Part shown: piece after piece, positions 24,260 through 37,776 of the stretch
Layout: each line of letters begins with the position of its first letter
Numbering within the stretch: position 1 is the stretch's first letter
Assembly: GCA_017590115.1 (NCBI GenBank)
Contig: JAGGNK010006559.1
Span: 8,917,784 to 8,981,783, forward strand
Source of the DNA: Montifringilla adamsi
Lineage: Eukaryota > Chordata > Aves > Passeriformes > Passeridae
Length of the DNA: 64,000 nucleotides
Reading direction: 5' to 3'
Translations under genes and position numbers: made by a program
Notes under the pieces: generated by a model
Databases searched by the model: none
The model's input: the letters and a program-made list of their open reading frames with translations, nothing else
Told to the model about the DNA's origin: nothing

Positions 24260-26920
24260 AGTAAGAAAGGTAATGAAATGCAATTTAATAAAGAATTCTT
24301 CCCAAAACCGAAATTATTTTTAGATACAAGAGACTTCTGCTTTTGGAGGGATCACATATAAAAGGCAGTGTGCTGGAAGGACTATAAATAAAAACCTAAA
24401 CAAAAGAGCTTTAAGAGGAATAGGAAGACTTATCCTGAAGAAGAGAAAAAAGAGAGGGAAGAGTGTTTCAGAGCAGAAAGTGCTGCCACACAGATGAATA
24501 AAAATAATTGAAATTTTGGAGTCTGTGTGGTGAAAGTATTTGAGAATGAGTAAACCACAACAACGTTTTTGGTTTTTTTTGCAGGAGGTGTGAGTATTCT
24601 GCTTTTCATCAGATTGTGCTGTCTAGCATATGGACTGTTTTTCAGTTGGTATTTTGGGTGCGTTTTTCAATTCTGTGCTGTGGTGTGTGGCTGGGGACCA
24701 TGGCACTCCATATGGTGGCTTTCATACTTTTCTGCAGGTGTAAAAGAAAGGATATAAGAGAACACTGTTCGAGATAAAGGTTAGAGCAATTCTAGGTTTG
24801 AAATGTCTGTTCTGAGCAAGAACAAGACATTTCAAACTGCTTGGTGAAAAGACTCTAACATATTGTAAATGTTTTACTGACATTTCTTAAGAAAATCCAT
24901 TTTGTATTTTTATCTCTGTTAAATAACAATCTGCTGCCTCTTTGAAATAAACTGACAGTTTATCAATATCAGATGTCTTTAACATGATGCAACTTAGACA
25001 CAGAGAGGGGAAATCAAGGATACATAAACAGCCTCTACTACAAACAACAGTTACCGTAGCTGAACAGAGCAGTAGGAAGTGAACATATCATAGAGAAAGC
25101 ACAGCTACTTCCTTAACACTCATTGGCAGGCCTCTCAGTAATTACTGTCATATGGTCATGATTTACCCAAAGGGCCAGATCAAAACTGAGTTATGACTAG
25201 TTAGGATTAATCATTTCAAACTAGGCTCTTCTAACGAGGATGACACCTGCTTGTTAATCCTGCTGTGACAAGAATTTTGGTCCATGTTGAATGATGTTTT
25301 TTATAACTGTAGCATCATGTTTTCAAAATTAGGGTCTTTAGGTAAGGCTTGCCTATTCCTTTCATTTTTGCCTGTAGGGAGACACTGGATTTTCCTATTT
25401 GGAAGCTTTAAAATTGCTGCTGCTTTGCAAACACGCTCAGTGGGTTTGTGGTTTATCCCACCAGCCTCTAAGCAAAGCCTTTCTGGTGCAGGGCAGTACC
25501 ACAGAAGGGATTACAATAAAAAGGCTTTAAATACAGTCTGTAATCAGAAGAGCTTTTTATTTGTTTCATGTTTCTGCCCTCTAGGTACCTTTGGCAGCAC
25601 AATGCATAGGCTGAAAGAGCCTGACATACTGAAAACAGATAGTGGATATCACATTTCACTCAGTTTTAGTAGTAATGGGTAGGACTATGATAATCAGCCC
25701 AGAGTATTTAATGTGTATGTGATTTAATGTCTAGCCTTTTTAGATTAATTAAAAGTATAAAGGATGAAATCGTCTTTCTTCTGTGGCTTCCTAAGTAGCA
25801 GCAGTTCACTCCAAATTAATGTCGTTATCTATTTTAATTTCATCCTTATTTCCACTTCATGTTTGGCACTTCGTAAATGCTTTTTGTCTCCCTTATTGCT
25901 CACTTGGACAAGGAGTATGTCTATTTAAGAGACGGCTTTGCTTATCTGGTGATTCTTCTAAAAGGCAAAGCTATGTTTGGTTCTGACTGACAGAATTTAT
26001 ACTTTTAAAAACATTATACTAAGTATACATTTTTATATGGTTAGAGAAGGCTCACAGTCATAAAAGGCAGAAAAGAGTCTTAAGTACTGAAGTTTGTTTT
26101 TCTTAAAAAAATTAATGAGTCCAATGAGTTATTAAATTATTAAATTTTAAAATAAAGACTGATTTACATTTGTTAGTTCTGGAAAATTATTTGTAATTAA
26201 ATCAAGGTTTCATTGAAAATACAAAATGACATCATCTTCTCTTCTTTCTGGGCATATTTCTGTATAAATATATAAAGTAGTCTAACATGTTTCTTACAGT
26301 GCCTGACATTTGCTTTAGGAATGTAGTGAAATTGAGTGGGGAGACTCAGGCCTTTTTACCAGGTCAGGTTCAGTTCAGAACAAATCATAGCATCTGGTGT
26401 ACTGTGACTAAGAATCAATCAAATTGTTCTGATTCATCTTATGCTCCTTCATTTTACTTTTGAGTTATATGGGAGAGAGTTAATCTAGGATCTATCCCTG
26501 CCACTATTACAATTTGCTGCCTTTAGCTGGTTTGTAATTATATCATAGTAATGGCAAGTAAAGCAGACCATAGCAGACAGAAGAGAAAATATCAAACCAA
26601 AAGACTGTAAATAACTACACTTACTCTGATTATTTTAAAGAGGAAAAATTTTAGCATTTATACTGGGGAAAAAAAAAAAACCCAGTGTATTAAGAGAACA
26701 TTTAGGAGAAAACTTTATGGCTATAAACACAGTTGTATCAGTAATGCCATCCAAGAAGCTTGCTATAAACTCAGAGAGATTTATGTAAACTCATTGGTGT
26801 TGATGAGGAGAAAAGTAATGAATAAACAGTTTCGGTGCATGATGTGAAAGCTGCAAAGAATTTGCATTCTCTAAAAAAAATTAAAATTCTGACAACCGTT
26901 CTTGTCTTTTTCCTGGATAG

Positions 26921-27117
26921 GTACCATTACACCATTACTTTGGTGAAGGCTATTCAGCAGTGGTGACATCTTCCAATCGTCCACTCTGCAGATTATTATC
27001 TCTGGACTCCCAGCTGACACCCTGCCGGAGGCTAGAGCTACTGAGACAACTGGAATTGTGCCTGCTTTGGTCAAGGTTTTTTCTTTCACCGAGGAAAAAA
27101 AAAAAAAAAAAAAAAAG
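26921..27117 (+). other. CDH7 exon 2, 5' untranslated part
   Basis: The acceptor is inferred from the pyrimidine stretch CTTGTCTTTTTCCTGG followed by ATAG, with the exon beginning at 26921. The 197 bases before the start codon contain no ATG, so scanning ribosomes that reach this exon meet the cadherin start first. The segment ends in 22 adenines and one G immediately before the ATG. A weaker alternative acceptor (TATTCAGCAG, ending at 26960) would shorten it. Confidence 0.7.
27095..27116 (+). repeat. A22 tract directly before the CDH7 start codon
   Basis: Twenty-two adenines separated from the ATG by a single G. This gives A at -3, a favourable initiation base. The tract is in the mature leader. 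In the frame of the ATG it would encode lysines if initiation occurred upstream at a non-AUG codon such as GTG at 27058. There is no in-frame upstream ATG, and the frame is closed by TGA at 26944. Confidence 0.95.
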
Positions 27118-27327
27118 ATGAAGTTGGGCAAAGTGGAGTTTTGCCATTTTCTTCAGATACTAGCTCTTTTCCTGTGTCTTTCTGGGATGAATCAAGCAGA
27201 GATCACAAGGTCCAGGTCAAAGCGCTATTTTCAATCAGGGAGGACGAGAACCAAACGGAGCTGGGTGTGGAATCAGTTCTTTGTGCTGGAAGAATACATG
27301 GGTACAGACCCACTCTATGTAGGAAAG
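27118..27327 (+). CDS. CDH7: Cadherin-7 coding exon 2: signal peptide, propeptide, start of EC1 (residues 1-70)
   Basis: This exon starts the type II classical cadherin CDH7, a calcium-dependent homophilic adhesion receptor of the plasma membrane that links to catenins. The 70 codons begin [13 protein letters not shown], a start I recognise as cadherin-7. A hydrophobic signal core (about residues 11-23, LALFLCLSG) is followed by a basic propeptide of only about 20 residues. The furin site is RTKR at 44-47. The mature protein starts [13 protein letters not shown], with the Trp2 and Trp4 pair (residues 49 and 51) that inserts into the partner's EC1 in type II cadherins. Glu58 corresponds to the calcium-binding Glu11. 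The exon ends AAG|GTAGGG in phase 0. A second R-x-K-R (residues 33-36) lies inside the propeptide. CDH7 is preferred over CDH6, 8, 10 and 18 because of the N-terminal sequence. Confidence 0.95.
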
Positions 27328-29389
27328 GTAGGGGATTTAAATAAATTTGGAGGGTGCAGATGCTTGCTTTTTGATGTGTTTATATGATGCAATCTAAAAA
27401 TTGTAATTCTGTCAGCCCAGAACAGCAACACATTGCATTCTTGTAAGAATGCAAGGTTCTTATTGCAATTTTCCTTAAGAGCTCTACATATTAACGCTGC
27501 TTGTTTAACAGAGTGCAGTAATATTTATTACTTATACTAGGTTTTAAAACAGAGGAACACAACGATGAGTATTCTATTTTAAGAGTTAACAGCTAGTCCC
27601 AGAAAAGAAGTTCTGTATTATGTTGTTTGCTCCCTAAAACTCAGTACCACTGAAAGCAAGAGAGAAAGAATCAGGCATCTGTGGGTGTGATGAGTGAAAA
27701 GGAGGGCATGTCTGCATTACTGCTTTTCTTTGACATTGCCTGGCTGGCAGATTGGCACCTTGGGGGCCTCGCTGTCCTCTGTGCACAGCACAGCCTTGTG
27801 GCTTTACCTCGCCTGTGATGGGCACGGGTCCAGTAGAGAGCCAGTCCTTTTACATCAAGGCATCCCAAATGGTTGTTTCTGAGTGCCCGTCGCTGCACAT
27901 GGAGCACACTGAGCACAGCTGTGAATCCGGGACTTAGCTCATTTACTGCCTTGTGCTAGTGGGTAATACGCTGCCTTCAGCAATTATGCAGGGGAAAAAA
28001 AAGCCCACAAAACAAAACCCCCTCTTGTGTTTCGCTGTAACATTTATGTGTAATCATCTTATTGAAAGGAAAACCCATTTTCTCGGTAATATCAGAATCA
28101 ATAAATAGAGTTTCTCATTAAAATACAGCAAATGCATAGAAAACAAGGGAGTGACAGCTTTTGGCACAACAGCACGCTTACAGAAAAAGAGATGAAGTAA
28201 TCTGAAATCCACTGCTTCAAATATACCAGTGCAATGAATTTCAGCTTACTTAATTCATCCTACTGAGACAAAACCTTGATGTTTGTGTTAATGCAGTTAA
28301 GCACTTCTAATTTAATCATGCCAACTGAATAATCAAGTTAAATAGGGAACTGCTTTCATGATTGCAGCTATCGTTGTGTTTAGGTGCTTTTCTGAATTGG
28401 GACTGGTACTTTGCATAATTGAACCTTTAAGAAAGGTGTGCTAGAATCAGAAATGTCATCTTGTGGTGACATTACAGTGGTCTTGAAACTTTTGGTAAAG
28501 TTTTACATTATGTAGCAGTATCCATTCTGATGCCAATTAGCTGCTGGTTGCCTTGTGGGTTTGTCTTTTAGGCAAATTTGTCCCCAGGTTGGAGTTTCTC
28601 TTGTGGCTCTGGAAATGGCCTAGTTGGCATTCTTTAGTATTGATAAAAAAAGAAGTGTGGCTTGCAAATTTGAATTTCTCTCCTGGAAAAGAAGCATCTT
28701 GAAATACTTGAGTGAAGACTAGTTTTGATCTGTAGTAATTCTCATATTCAGTCGATTGCTATATTATGGCCAAAAATGCTGTGGTAGTGCTGTAGTACAT
28801 GATATTTGCATGCATGTGGTTATTTTTAGCTTCACAGTCTGCTCTTTCCCGTCCTTTGCAAGAGTCCTAGCATTCACAAGCAGATATCTTCCAAAACGCA
28901 ACCTTTTTTTTTCTTTTTCCCCTGAAACATTCTGTGCCCAGCCTGCTTTTCTATCAGCAGTACGAATTGTTGGCTCAGGAATTTGTACCAGCAATCCATT
29001 TTGTAGGAAAAGCAGATAAAAATTTTCACTTACAAAAAGAAGCCCTTCTTCCTGGAAACACAGTCCTTGCTGAGCATCTTGTAAGATAAGATGTGCCCAG
29101 TTCCTAACCTTCTCATTGTAGAGGCTTTTCACTGTGTGGCTCCTGAGGCACAATCATGACCGAAGCTGCATTCCCACACAGGGGAGCAAAAAGGTGAAGA
29201 AGTGAATTTCTTTCTGTGTCTTAACATATTATGGGTAGCGCTGCTACAAGTGCCAGCGAAGTGAGCAGCAGTCACCTTTTTCCCCCTCTTCTCTTCTTAA
29301 AAACATTGTTGCTCTTGTTTCAAATCCTTTGCAGGCAGGTAGGGACAGAGAAAACCAAGATTTGGATAGGAAGCATGGATTTTTTCCTC

Positions 29390-29410
29390 TTTTTTTTTTT
29401 TTTTTTTTTT
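29390..29410. repeat. T21 homopolymer
   Basis: Twenty-one thymines in intron 2, followed by a C/T-rich stretch (CTTTTCCCCCTTGG). There is no adjacent retroposon body. It mimics a polypyrimidine tract but is not followed closely by a convincing exon. Confidence 0.9.
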
Positions 29411-32400
29411 CTTTTCCCCCTTGGTGAGGAAGCTGCAGCAAGCAAAAAGCTCTAATAACTCACTTTCTCATCAAATAAAGTGGAAGCAGCAACCAGACTC
29501 TGCAGAGTGCTCTGCTTCTGGGGAGGCCGGTCCTGTGCTGCCTTACGTTCAGGATGCTTTGCAGGGTGCCAATCTAACTGCACATCCAGGAAGGAGGGAC
29601 CTTCCTCCAGCTTTTAAGGGCTGTGAGATAAAAAGACTTCAGAAACACTCAAGCAAATGGAGCTGTAATAGGAAATACTGTCTCCTTGCCACTATTCAAT
29701 TTTACAAAGCCCTAGGCAATTCTGGTTGGAGGACAGCATTTGGGGGATGTTAGGGTTACATGACAAATCATTCAAGAGTTGTGAAATACCAATGTTAATT
29801 CCGTGTTCAGCACTAGCTCTGTCCTCCTGGGTGTCTGCATGCTGACACTTTAATTACATGATCATGCAGGGTAAAATCATATTCCTCGTAAATAATGTAG
29901 TAGGATTCCTATTCATCTCAGTAAAACAAGTCCTTCTCTTAATTTTTCAGTGTTTTCATGTTTGTTTAACAAGGCTTCACATCTACACCTGAGGTATATT
30001 GCAGCCTTCCTTCTTGACATCCTTTTTCATTTTCCTAAATGCATATATGTTTTTGTTTTTTTCCTTTATTAAGGCAGCAGGCCCTCTTTCTCATGTGACT
30101 CTTGAGAAACCTCTGGAGGAGTTCCATTAATTTCACTCTAATAGGAGTCAGAGGTGACAGAAGTTTGGTCTTCACTTTTTTTATCTTCTTCTTTTAAAAT
30201 TTAGGTCCTTCCTCTCTACGATATGAATTTTAATCATCTTGGATGTAATGTCGAGCACTTCTTGGGAGGTGGTTCACGTGTAATCAGATTGTGGACTGAA
30301 CCATATACAATTCTTTTCTGTCGGTCAGCACAGCATATGTTATGTTCACTTGAAGGGCTGAAGCATTTGAGTGTTTAACGCATTAAGCTGTTTGGATAGG
30401 CACTGTTCTCTTCCAGACATGCCATGTAGGAGGTGAGGCAGTTAACTGTGATGCTTATTGAGCTAGAAGCATAGCTGGCTTCTGTTTTCTGGAAAATGTT
30501 TACTATTGCTTGGTAATATGTTTTTGTGAAATGCCTTACTCTGTATCTTCCTTGTAAATTATGGTAATGCAATATTTGGGGAAAAAAAATAGAGCAGTTT
30601 TAAATGATTTGAAACACAAACACCTAAAATTAGGAAAAATTTTGTTGAATATGTTATTATGTTGAATATTTGAAAAGTTGCATATGGTCTTGTTATTGAA
30701 GTTTCCATGGGTACACATTGGCAAAAAGGGGTGCAGTAAAAGTAGAACTTGAACATTTTGTTGGTACTTTTTTGGTTTTGTTACATAACTATCAGACATC
30801 CAGGCTTTGGGGTTTTTTTGGTCTGGTGGGTTGGGGTTTTTTATTATTATTTGTTTTAACTTGTCTTCTGCTGCAAGAGTATCAGTCTCATCAAAAGCAT
30901 AATAATGACACAAAATCTCTGCCATTAATAATTTAATTTTTATTATTAAAATGTTAAAAAAAACCCCAAATAAACAAAAGAAGCCGCAAACAAAAGTGAA
31001 GAAGTGACACAGGTCTTTGAACTCCATGTGAGATGCTAATTGATAGCTGGCTTCACTGTTTTTTTAGGGTCCAAACCAACTGTCCTTTTCCAATGGCTCT
31101 AAATTTAGGTATAGTTACAGGGCAGTTTCAAGCTTTTTCCTGAGTTGAGCTCTTCCCTTGAGTTCTTACTAACATATGAAGGACTGAAAATAAACACCAG
31201 AGACTTTTGACCGAGTACAAGCCCAAGAAGTTAGTATGTAACTTTGAGAGGCTCACTGGTAATTCTCAAAAATAACGCTTTGAACTCATAAAATGCCCTG
31301 AGTGTTGTTTTTTATTTATAATGTAAGAGAAAGTAAAGCATAAGTCCTAACCTGCATTTTCTAGATCGTAAAATCAAGAAAAAAGGTTAAATGAGTGAAC
31401 TAAGAGCCTATAGTTTCCTAGATCTCACAGTCACTGCCTTCCAACACAGTTTTACCTGCCTCTTCTGATTGTTTCAAGATAAATAAGCCTGTTGGATTCA
31501 ATTTTCAAACATGGACAAAAGTGCATAAAAGCTAATATTTGCATTATTATTTCCTGGACTAGTATAGAATGAGGGGCATGTGAAAAAAAAAATTAACTGA
31601 ACTTAAGCTTTTCCTATAAAATTATGTCATTTAAGAGAATTTGCAGCTTCTACAAGTTTTAAGAGAACTTACAGGAAGGATGGGTTTTTAAAGCAGACAC
31701 ATAACAAGTTTATGTTATTATTAGCATGGAGAGTGGGTAGTTTTTTTCCAGTCTCCTCATTTTGGAGGGAAGGAGGCTGGATAGGGGAGGATACTGGGGT
31801 TTTGGATTAATGCTTTGTTTTTCAAAGGTGTTGGTGAATATATCAGTAAGCTGACAGAATTGCTCACATACTATATTTATCTGTGGTGTGACCTTGTCTC
31901 AGGCCATACAGATGCAGTCAGCATTACGGCTCTTTTCATAGAATCATAGCCTGACAATTTCAGATGTAGCTGATGAATTTTGATTGAGTTGGATAATAAG
32001 TGTCTTTGCTAAAATACTGTGTAGGCAGTGAGTACTGTGGAAGTGCTGGCCACTCAGTCAAACTCAGACTGAACTGTGGGAATATTACTGGCATTTTGGG
32101 AAATGGAGAGGACATGAGGAGATATTACAAAGGCTAAATATAGGAAGAAGGACTGGGCTGCATCACTTGCACATAGTGAAAAAGGAGGTTAGTCAGGCAC
32201 AATTCCCTGGAGGGATCTGACCCTCCTGCTACTTCTAGAGGCACCCACAGGGACTAAGGCTCTCTGCTCAGCTTCAGTCTGTTTTTTTTTTTTAGTTTTT
32301 TTTCCCCTAAACATCCTGTGCAAGGTAAATGTTCATGCAAGTTCTGCAAGTAAGCTCCTGGCTGAGAGTACCCACAGCTCTGCAGACTTTTGTTTATTTT

Positions 32401-34668
32401 CCACACCAAGAAGTTTTGGAAAAAAAGCATTCAGACATACCAAACTCAGACCAACTATCTTTCATCTGTCTTTGCAGCCTCTGTGTGGAAAACAGACAGC
32501 ATAATAACTCAGAAAGAAACTTCTCCTTTGTTGTATTTTTTCCTCACTTTCTATTTGTGTTATCTTTACTTTTATCATAATCTTTGAAGCACTGTTGTTT
32601 TATATACTCCCAGAAGGCCATTTAAGAAAGGGAAAAAGAAAATCTGCTGTATTTCTGATATTTATCCATCTCAGGAACTCTTTGCTTTCCTGTGCTATGA
32701 AAATTGATAACAGTTGACCTTTTAAGTAAAATGGGACATGCCATTCTTGTCAAGTATTTTCCTACCACAAGAGCTGCAAATGGAATGAATGAACAGCAAA
32801 AATAATAAGTCCTGCTTACTTGCTTTATGTATTGAATTGGTCTTGGGGAAGTGATGCTTCAATGGTACTGCACAGGTGTGACTTTACCATCTCATCCTGT
32901 TCTGTCCAGTCCCACTATCACACACTTTTCTTCACTGGATAGTCACTGTGGACTTTGTGTGCTATTTCCATGCTATAATTTATGTGGATTACCCTGAATA
33001 TCTGAGAGATGACTGACAATCCAAATGTTCCCTCCTTAGCGTGCAGGGCTAAAGTGCCTCTGGGGAGAATGGTGAGATTAAGGCACACAGGAAGAATTAT
33101 CCAAAAGGATAACCTAAAATCTGCTGCCTTTTCCTGGTTGATTTCATCAGCCTGAACAGCTACAATGTAATTTCTTCTTTCCGTCTTTACTGGAAGTCCT
33201 CTTCTCTCATAGCTGAATGGATACTAGAGAAGCTTTTATGCCAGGGACTTAAAATGATGACAATTTCACAAGCCCAATCACTAAAAGACAATTTGTATGT
33301 GATTTCATTATTAAAAGTGATAATAGAGCTGAGAGACTTATGGTTGGATACTGAACCAGAACATGTAGCTTTTTGACCTCTTTCTATAATATAGAACATT
33401 GATCCTTAACATGTGCCATTACAGAAGAGGAAGGTTAGTGAAGGTGATGACAAGATCACTAAATTAGGCAGCCCTCATGGCAATTTTTTGTTCAATGGCA
33501 CAGCCATGCTATTTATGTAATCCTGTAATACCATTTCTGTATTTCAGCAGAATGAGAGGCTGTACCTGCAGTGCTCTGCTCTGTATGTCTTTTGACCATT
33601 ATTTAAAACTAAATTTTATGAGTCTCCGGCAAAATAGAAGAGCAACAGTAAAAGCTAATATTGCAATTATATGTAGATGAGAGGGTCCTGTATGCTTGGC
33701 TGGTTATCAGAAAATGCCTTATTTTCAGGAAAGAATGAGATTTAAAGCTCTGATGTCAGTCAAGCTGATGCTGCTTCAGCTGACATTCCTTCTCCTTTTT
33801 GTCTTCAGAGATTGTACTTGGTCCCTTAGTTCTTGTTATTGGCTGTCATCCAACATCCAGTTTTATGTCCATCCTCTCGTCTCACAGTTCTGTGTTAATG
33901 GCATTAGAAACACAGCACTGTAAAACTATGTCCATCAGGAACTGTGACTATTTGCATTGTTCTAAGACAAAGGAAATCCATTCATTAATTATTTTCCTAT
34001 TTAAAATGCAAGAAAACACAACCCCTGCTCTGAGGCAGTGGCCTTATAAAGCAAGAACTAATAGCAGACTGAGAAGCATAATGACAGAATTCAGAGAACT
34101 GTAGTGTTAATCAACATCTGAAAATAGTTTGAGAACAGTGGGCCACTAGTACTGTTTTCTATGAAGATAGAATATTTCTTTTTCTGAAAATGAGGCTCAT
34201 GCAATATTTTAAAACGTTATGACCACATAATTGAGAGCTCTTTCCTGCCTTTACTTCCCAGTGTTTAAAGACGACAACTTTTTTGAAACTTTTAAGTGCA
34301 GACCTGTTTAATATCTATGTTAGTACAAGGCTACATCTTCTTTCAGACCAGTAAAGATAAAGGATCTTTTCCAATTGCTTTCAAAATATCTGACTGCATA
34401 TGCTTTATAGTTTTACATCTTGTAGCCTGCTGTCACACTACCTTTTTCATGTTGCCTTTTTTTACTTATGCATCTTCTGTTAGCCATAAATGTCTGTCTA
34501 CAGACTCATTGGGCATTCATTTCATGAATTAAGTATTTTCCATGTGCCACTGTCTAAAAATGCTGCCAGGATTGTTGCTGCATTGTCATAACTCTACTGC
34601 TGAATTTCTTCTTTGCATCACATTTGTTTTTAAATATTATACTGCATTTCTTAACTTCCTGGCCCCTC

Positions 34669-34684
34669 TTTTTTTTTTTTTTTT
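34669..34684. repeat. T16 homopolymer
   Basis: Sixteen thymines following GGCCCCTC in intron 2. No associated element is seen. Confidence 0.85.
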
Positions 34685-37600
34685 CCCAATAATCACTTAA
34701 TAAAATAGCACCTGTCTACATATGTCAATGTTTCAGTGCTAACTTTAACCACTTAAAGGGAAAACCTGGGACAATATATTTAAAGATTCTGAAAAAAAAT
34801 CAGGGAATGGTTCCTTTGCATGCGATAAGCTGGTGTTTACATAAATACACTGATGATAAGTACTGGAAATCTCTTCAGTATTATCTTATTATCTCAGCAC
34901 TGTGCATTTCCTTGGAAGAGATAGCTGAGCAAAGTGCTAACGGTGGAGCTGCTGAGAGAAGAAAGATGTTAATACACTAAGTTGCTCAGGTCTTTTAGAA
35001 TAACTATTAGCTGCCTTCTGCTACCAGCATCTTCTCTGTCACTTTTGCACTGGAAGAGATACTTACTGTCGTGTAAATTAGAGACAAGTAGCTCTTAGAA
35101 AAGGCAGTGGAGTGTGTGCTCTAGGAGAACTCTAATTCTGTCCCAACTGTTCAAACCGTGCTCACAGTATGAGTACCAGCCTATACCAAGAGCAGAAGTT
35201 TGAGGATGTCATAATGCTTAGTCTTTCATAACTTCCAGGTTATAACAAGGAGGATTAGCCAGTTAAAAATAGGCATGGGGGTGGTTTACTTGGTACAAAT
35301 AAATGTTGTGAACACCTAACTATAATTCATTTGAACTCAATGTATAAATGGGAATGCTTTTAACCATTCCAGGCAAATGCAAACTTAGCCAATGAAGAAG
35401 TTCATTGGCAACAGATACTGTTCACCAAAATCAGTAAATAGGCTCATAAAACTGAAGAATATATTTAATATTATTTCTTGCAGATGTTCTTGAAAAAAAA
35501 TACTACCATTAACAGTTCTGTCAGTGTAAAAATATTTGGTGATGTTACAGCCCTGTGCTGTTGCAAAAGTAATATTGTTATTTATGTAGGTGTAAGGCAC
35601 ATAGTATGGTAGTAGCACACTGCAAGTCATAAATATAGCAAAGAATAAGCCTTATTTTTTTCTCCCAGATAAATAGGAATGCCAAGAGAGATATAGCTCT
35701 TTTGCATATAGAAGTTCATGTGCCATTACTCATGTACCAAGAAACACAAAATATGCCTTACTGACTTGGTGTCAAGCCGTCTTTTTCAGTCCTCCCCTGG
35801 GAGAAGAAGCTAATTCTAAACATTAAAGAAGAAGACAAAAAGTTTTTTAATATGTTTTGATTATTGAATTATGCTGTTCATAGAGTAGCTGAAGATTTAG
35901 TCCAGAATCTTCAGATCAGTTTTATTCACCCTTGGAGACCATTTGAGAGTATTACTGTTGCAATACAAATATCTGGTCATTTCAAAATTGAATTTTTAAC
36001 TGATATTTTATTCTGTAGGTTAGTGAAAGAGGAATACTGAGGATTGATTTGCAACATATATGAACATAATCCCCATTTTGAGAGTGAAGAAATAGTGGCT
36101 TCCATTCATACAGTACTTTAATGTTCCTAGAGCACCAAAGGGATGCATTGTCTCATTGTGTGTGGGTGAAAAGGTATATGCTAAGAACAATTAAGGACAA
36201 TCTTAGATAATATTTTGCCTACAACACAGAAAATTCTTAGGCCCTCTCTGAGTAGAAAGAAATAAATTTAATGTCATTTTCTAGGTGATGTAAGATTTTT
36301 CTGCATGAATTCCACAAAACATTGCCAGAGTCATACTGTTTCATTTAGTTTTCCTGTTTCTGTAAATAATGAGAAATTACCTTAAGGATTAACCAGACAT
36401 GCAATTCTATTGCTGTGGAGTATGTGTGAGAAGAATTTAACCCAAAAAGTTATTTTTCATTTGAAATGCTTCCAAAATATGAAAAATCTGGTAGTTGGAT
36501 TGTACGTATGTAAGGTTGATAAGCTGCTTAAACACTTCATACTGAGGTACCAAATTGTTACCCTGCTGACTAGGCAGTCAGGCAATTCATTTTCCTTACA
36601 AGGTAGGCAGGTGCTGTATTATGTGAATTTTAGCTTGTTATCCTGTAACAATGAAAAGTTTCCAGACACAGCTGGGAAAAGCAGATGGTCATTTCTTAAG
36701 TTTCCATAATCATGGTATAAACATAATGCCATAAATTAGCAAAATACTTAACTTGTCTTTCTTACGCAATCTATACACATTATACGGGCAGAGCAGGCAT
36801 TTGGAAAAGTACTTGGCATATTTTTATGTTTCTTTTTTAACTGGCAGGGCTGTAATTCTACATAGTCTACATATTAAAAACTGTTTAAATAATTCCACTT
36901 GCTCATGGATGTTCATAATTTTCATATATATGTAGATTGTTATCCTTCCCACCGTCTTTCACCCTTTACCACTTAGCTGTTGCTTAGCCAAGCAATACTT
37001 TTAAAAGGTTTTCCTTTTTGAGTCAACACTGTAGTCTTGTGTTCATCCATACTGCTCTTTCATTCATCCCCTCCTTTTTTTGAGTATCTTCTTGACAGTG
37101 AAAAGCTGTGAACAAAAGCACGCTATTGTTGCTTCATCTAAACAGGAAATAAGCCAAGTGAAACTTTTACTTCCTTTCTCATTGTAAGATTCAAATTGCA
37201 CTATTCATGTTTGTTTCTTTCTTTGCAAATTCATGTCCACTACCATGCTGAGAATCTTAAAGCCTTATTGCTTTTCTGTTTTTTTTATCTTTATGCTGAA
37301 TCAAGCACATTTCTGACTGAGTATCAGTCCCAAAGCAATGGAAATAATAGTTGTATAAAATGTTTCCATTTGTTTGAATGACAAACCAAGTGAAGCCATG
37401 TCAAACACGGTTTTATGGAGCAAACATGCAGGAACTAGAATGATAGCACTGATGAAGCATATACAGAAATGGAAATGTATATCTAGGAAGCAATGGAGGG
37501 ACCTCACATTGAGGAATAGTTCCTGCTTATACTGACACATTTATTTAATTCAGATTTATCTTAAGATTCAAAGAAAATGTAAAAATTCTAGCCTATATTG

Positions 37601-37776
37601 GTTTTAGTTTGGGAATAGAGATTGAAAAAGTTAAAGAGAAGAAAAAGTATGCCAAAGACTAAGTGTGAGGCAGGAAGGAACATGACGAAGCATTTTACTT
37701 TTTGTCACTCTGGAACCTGATGTAAAATGGAAATCAATGAGAAAATAAATTTAGATTAAGGTATAACAATCTAATT

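Larger units (their letters stand above)
18160..26920 (+). other. CDH7 intron 1
   Basis: It begins GTAAGT and ends with a pyrimidine-rich acceptor (CTTGTCTTTTTCCTGGATAG). The first 260 bases are still CpG island and contain a further donor-like GTAAGT at 18358. A second G-quadruplex motif lies at 18531-18553. The rest is AT-rich, with a 20-bp tandem duplication at 20.9 kb, a repeat-poor candidate regulatory stretch at 21.88-22.24 kb and a TCTA microsatellite at 24.2 kb. I see no coding exon or transposon body in it. Confidence 0.8.

Noticed and set aside
28764..29153. 129-codon minus-strand open frame in intron 2
   Set aside because: No domain or homology recognised, and no splice or promoter context.
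29390..29440. T21 plus C/T-rich run as a possible exon acceptor
   Set aside because: No exon with cadherin coding content or a credible donor follows, and exons 2 and 3 already join in phase and in sequence.
30536..31027. 163-codon minus-strand open frame in intron 2
   Set aside because: Its product is low-complexity and Phe/Asn/Lys-rich, as expected from AT-rich intron. There is no recognisable domain, promoter or codon-usage signal.
31937..31949. CATAGAATCATAG, like the reverse complement of the CR1 octamer tail
   Set aside because: The sequence that follows shows none of the CR1 3' body (no GGTTGGAAGGGACC-like block), so the 13-base match alone is not enough.
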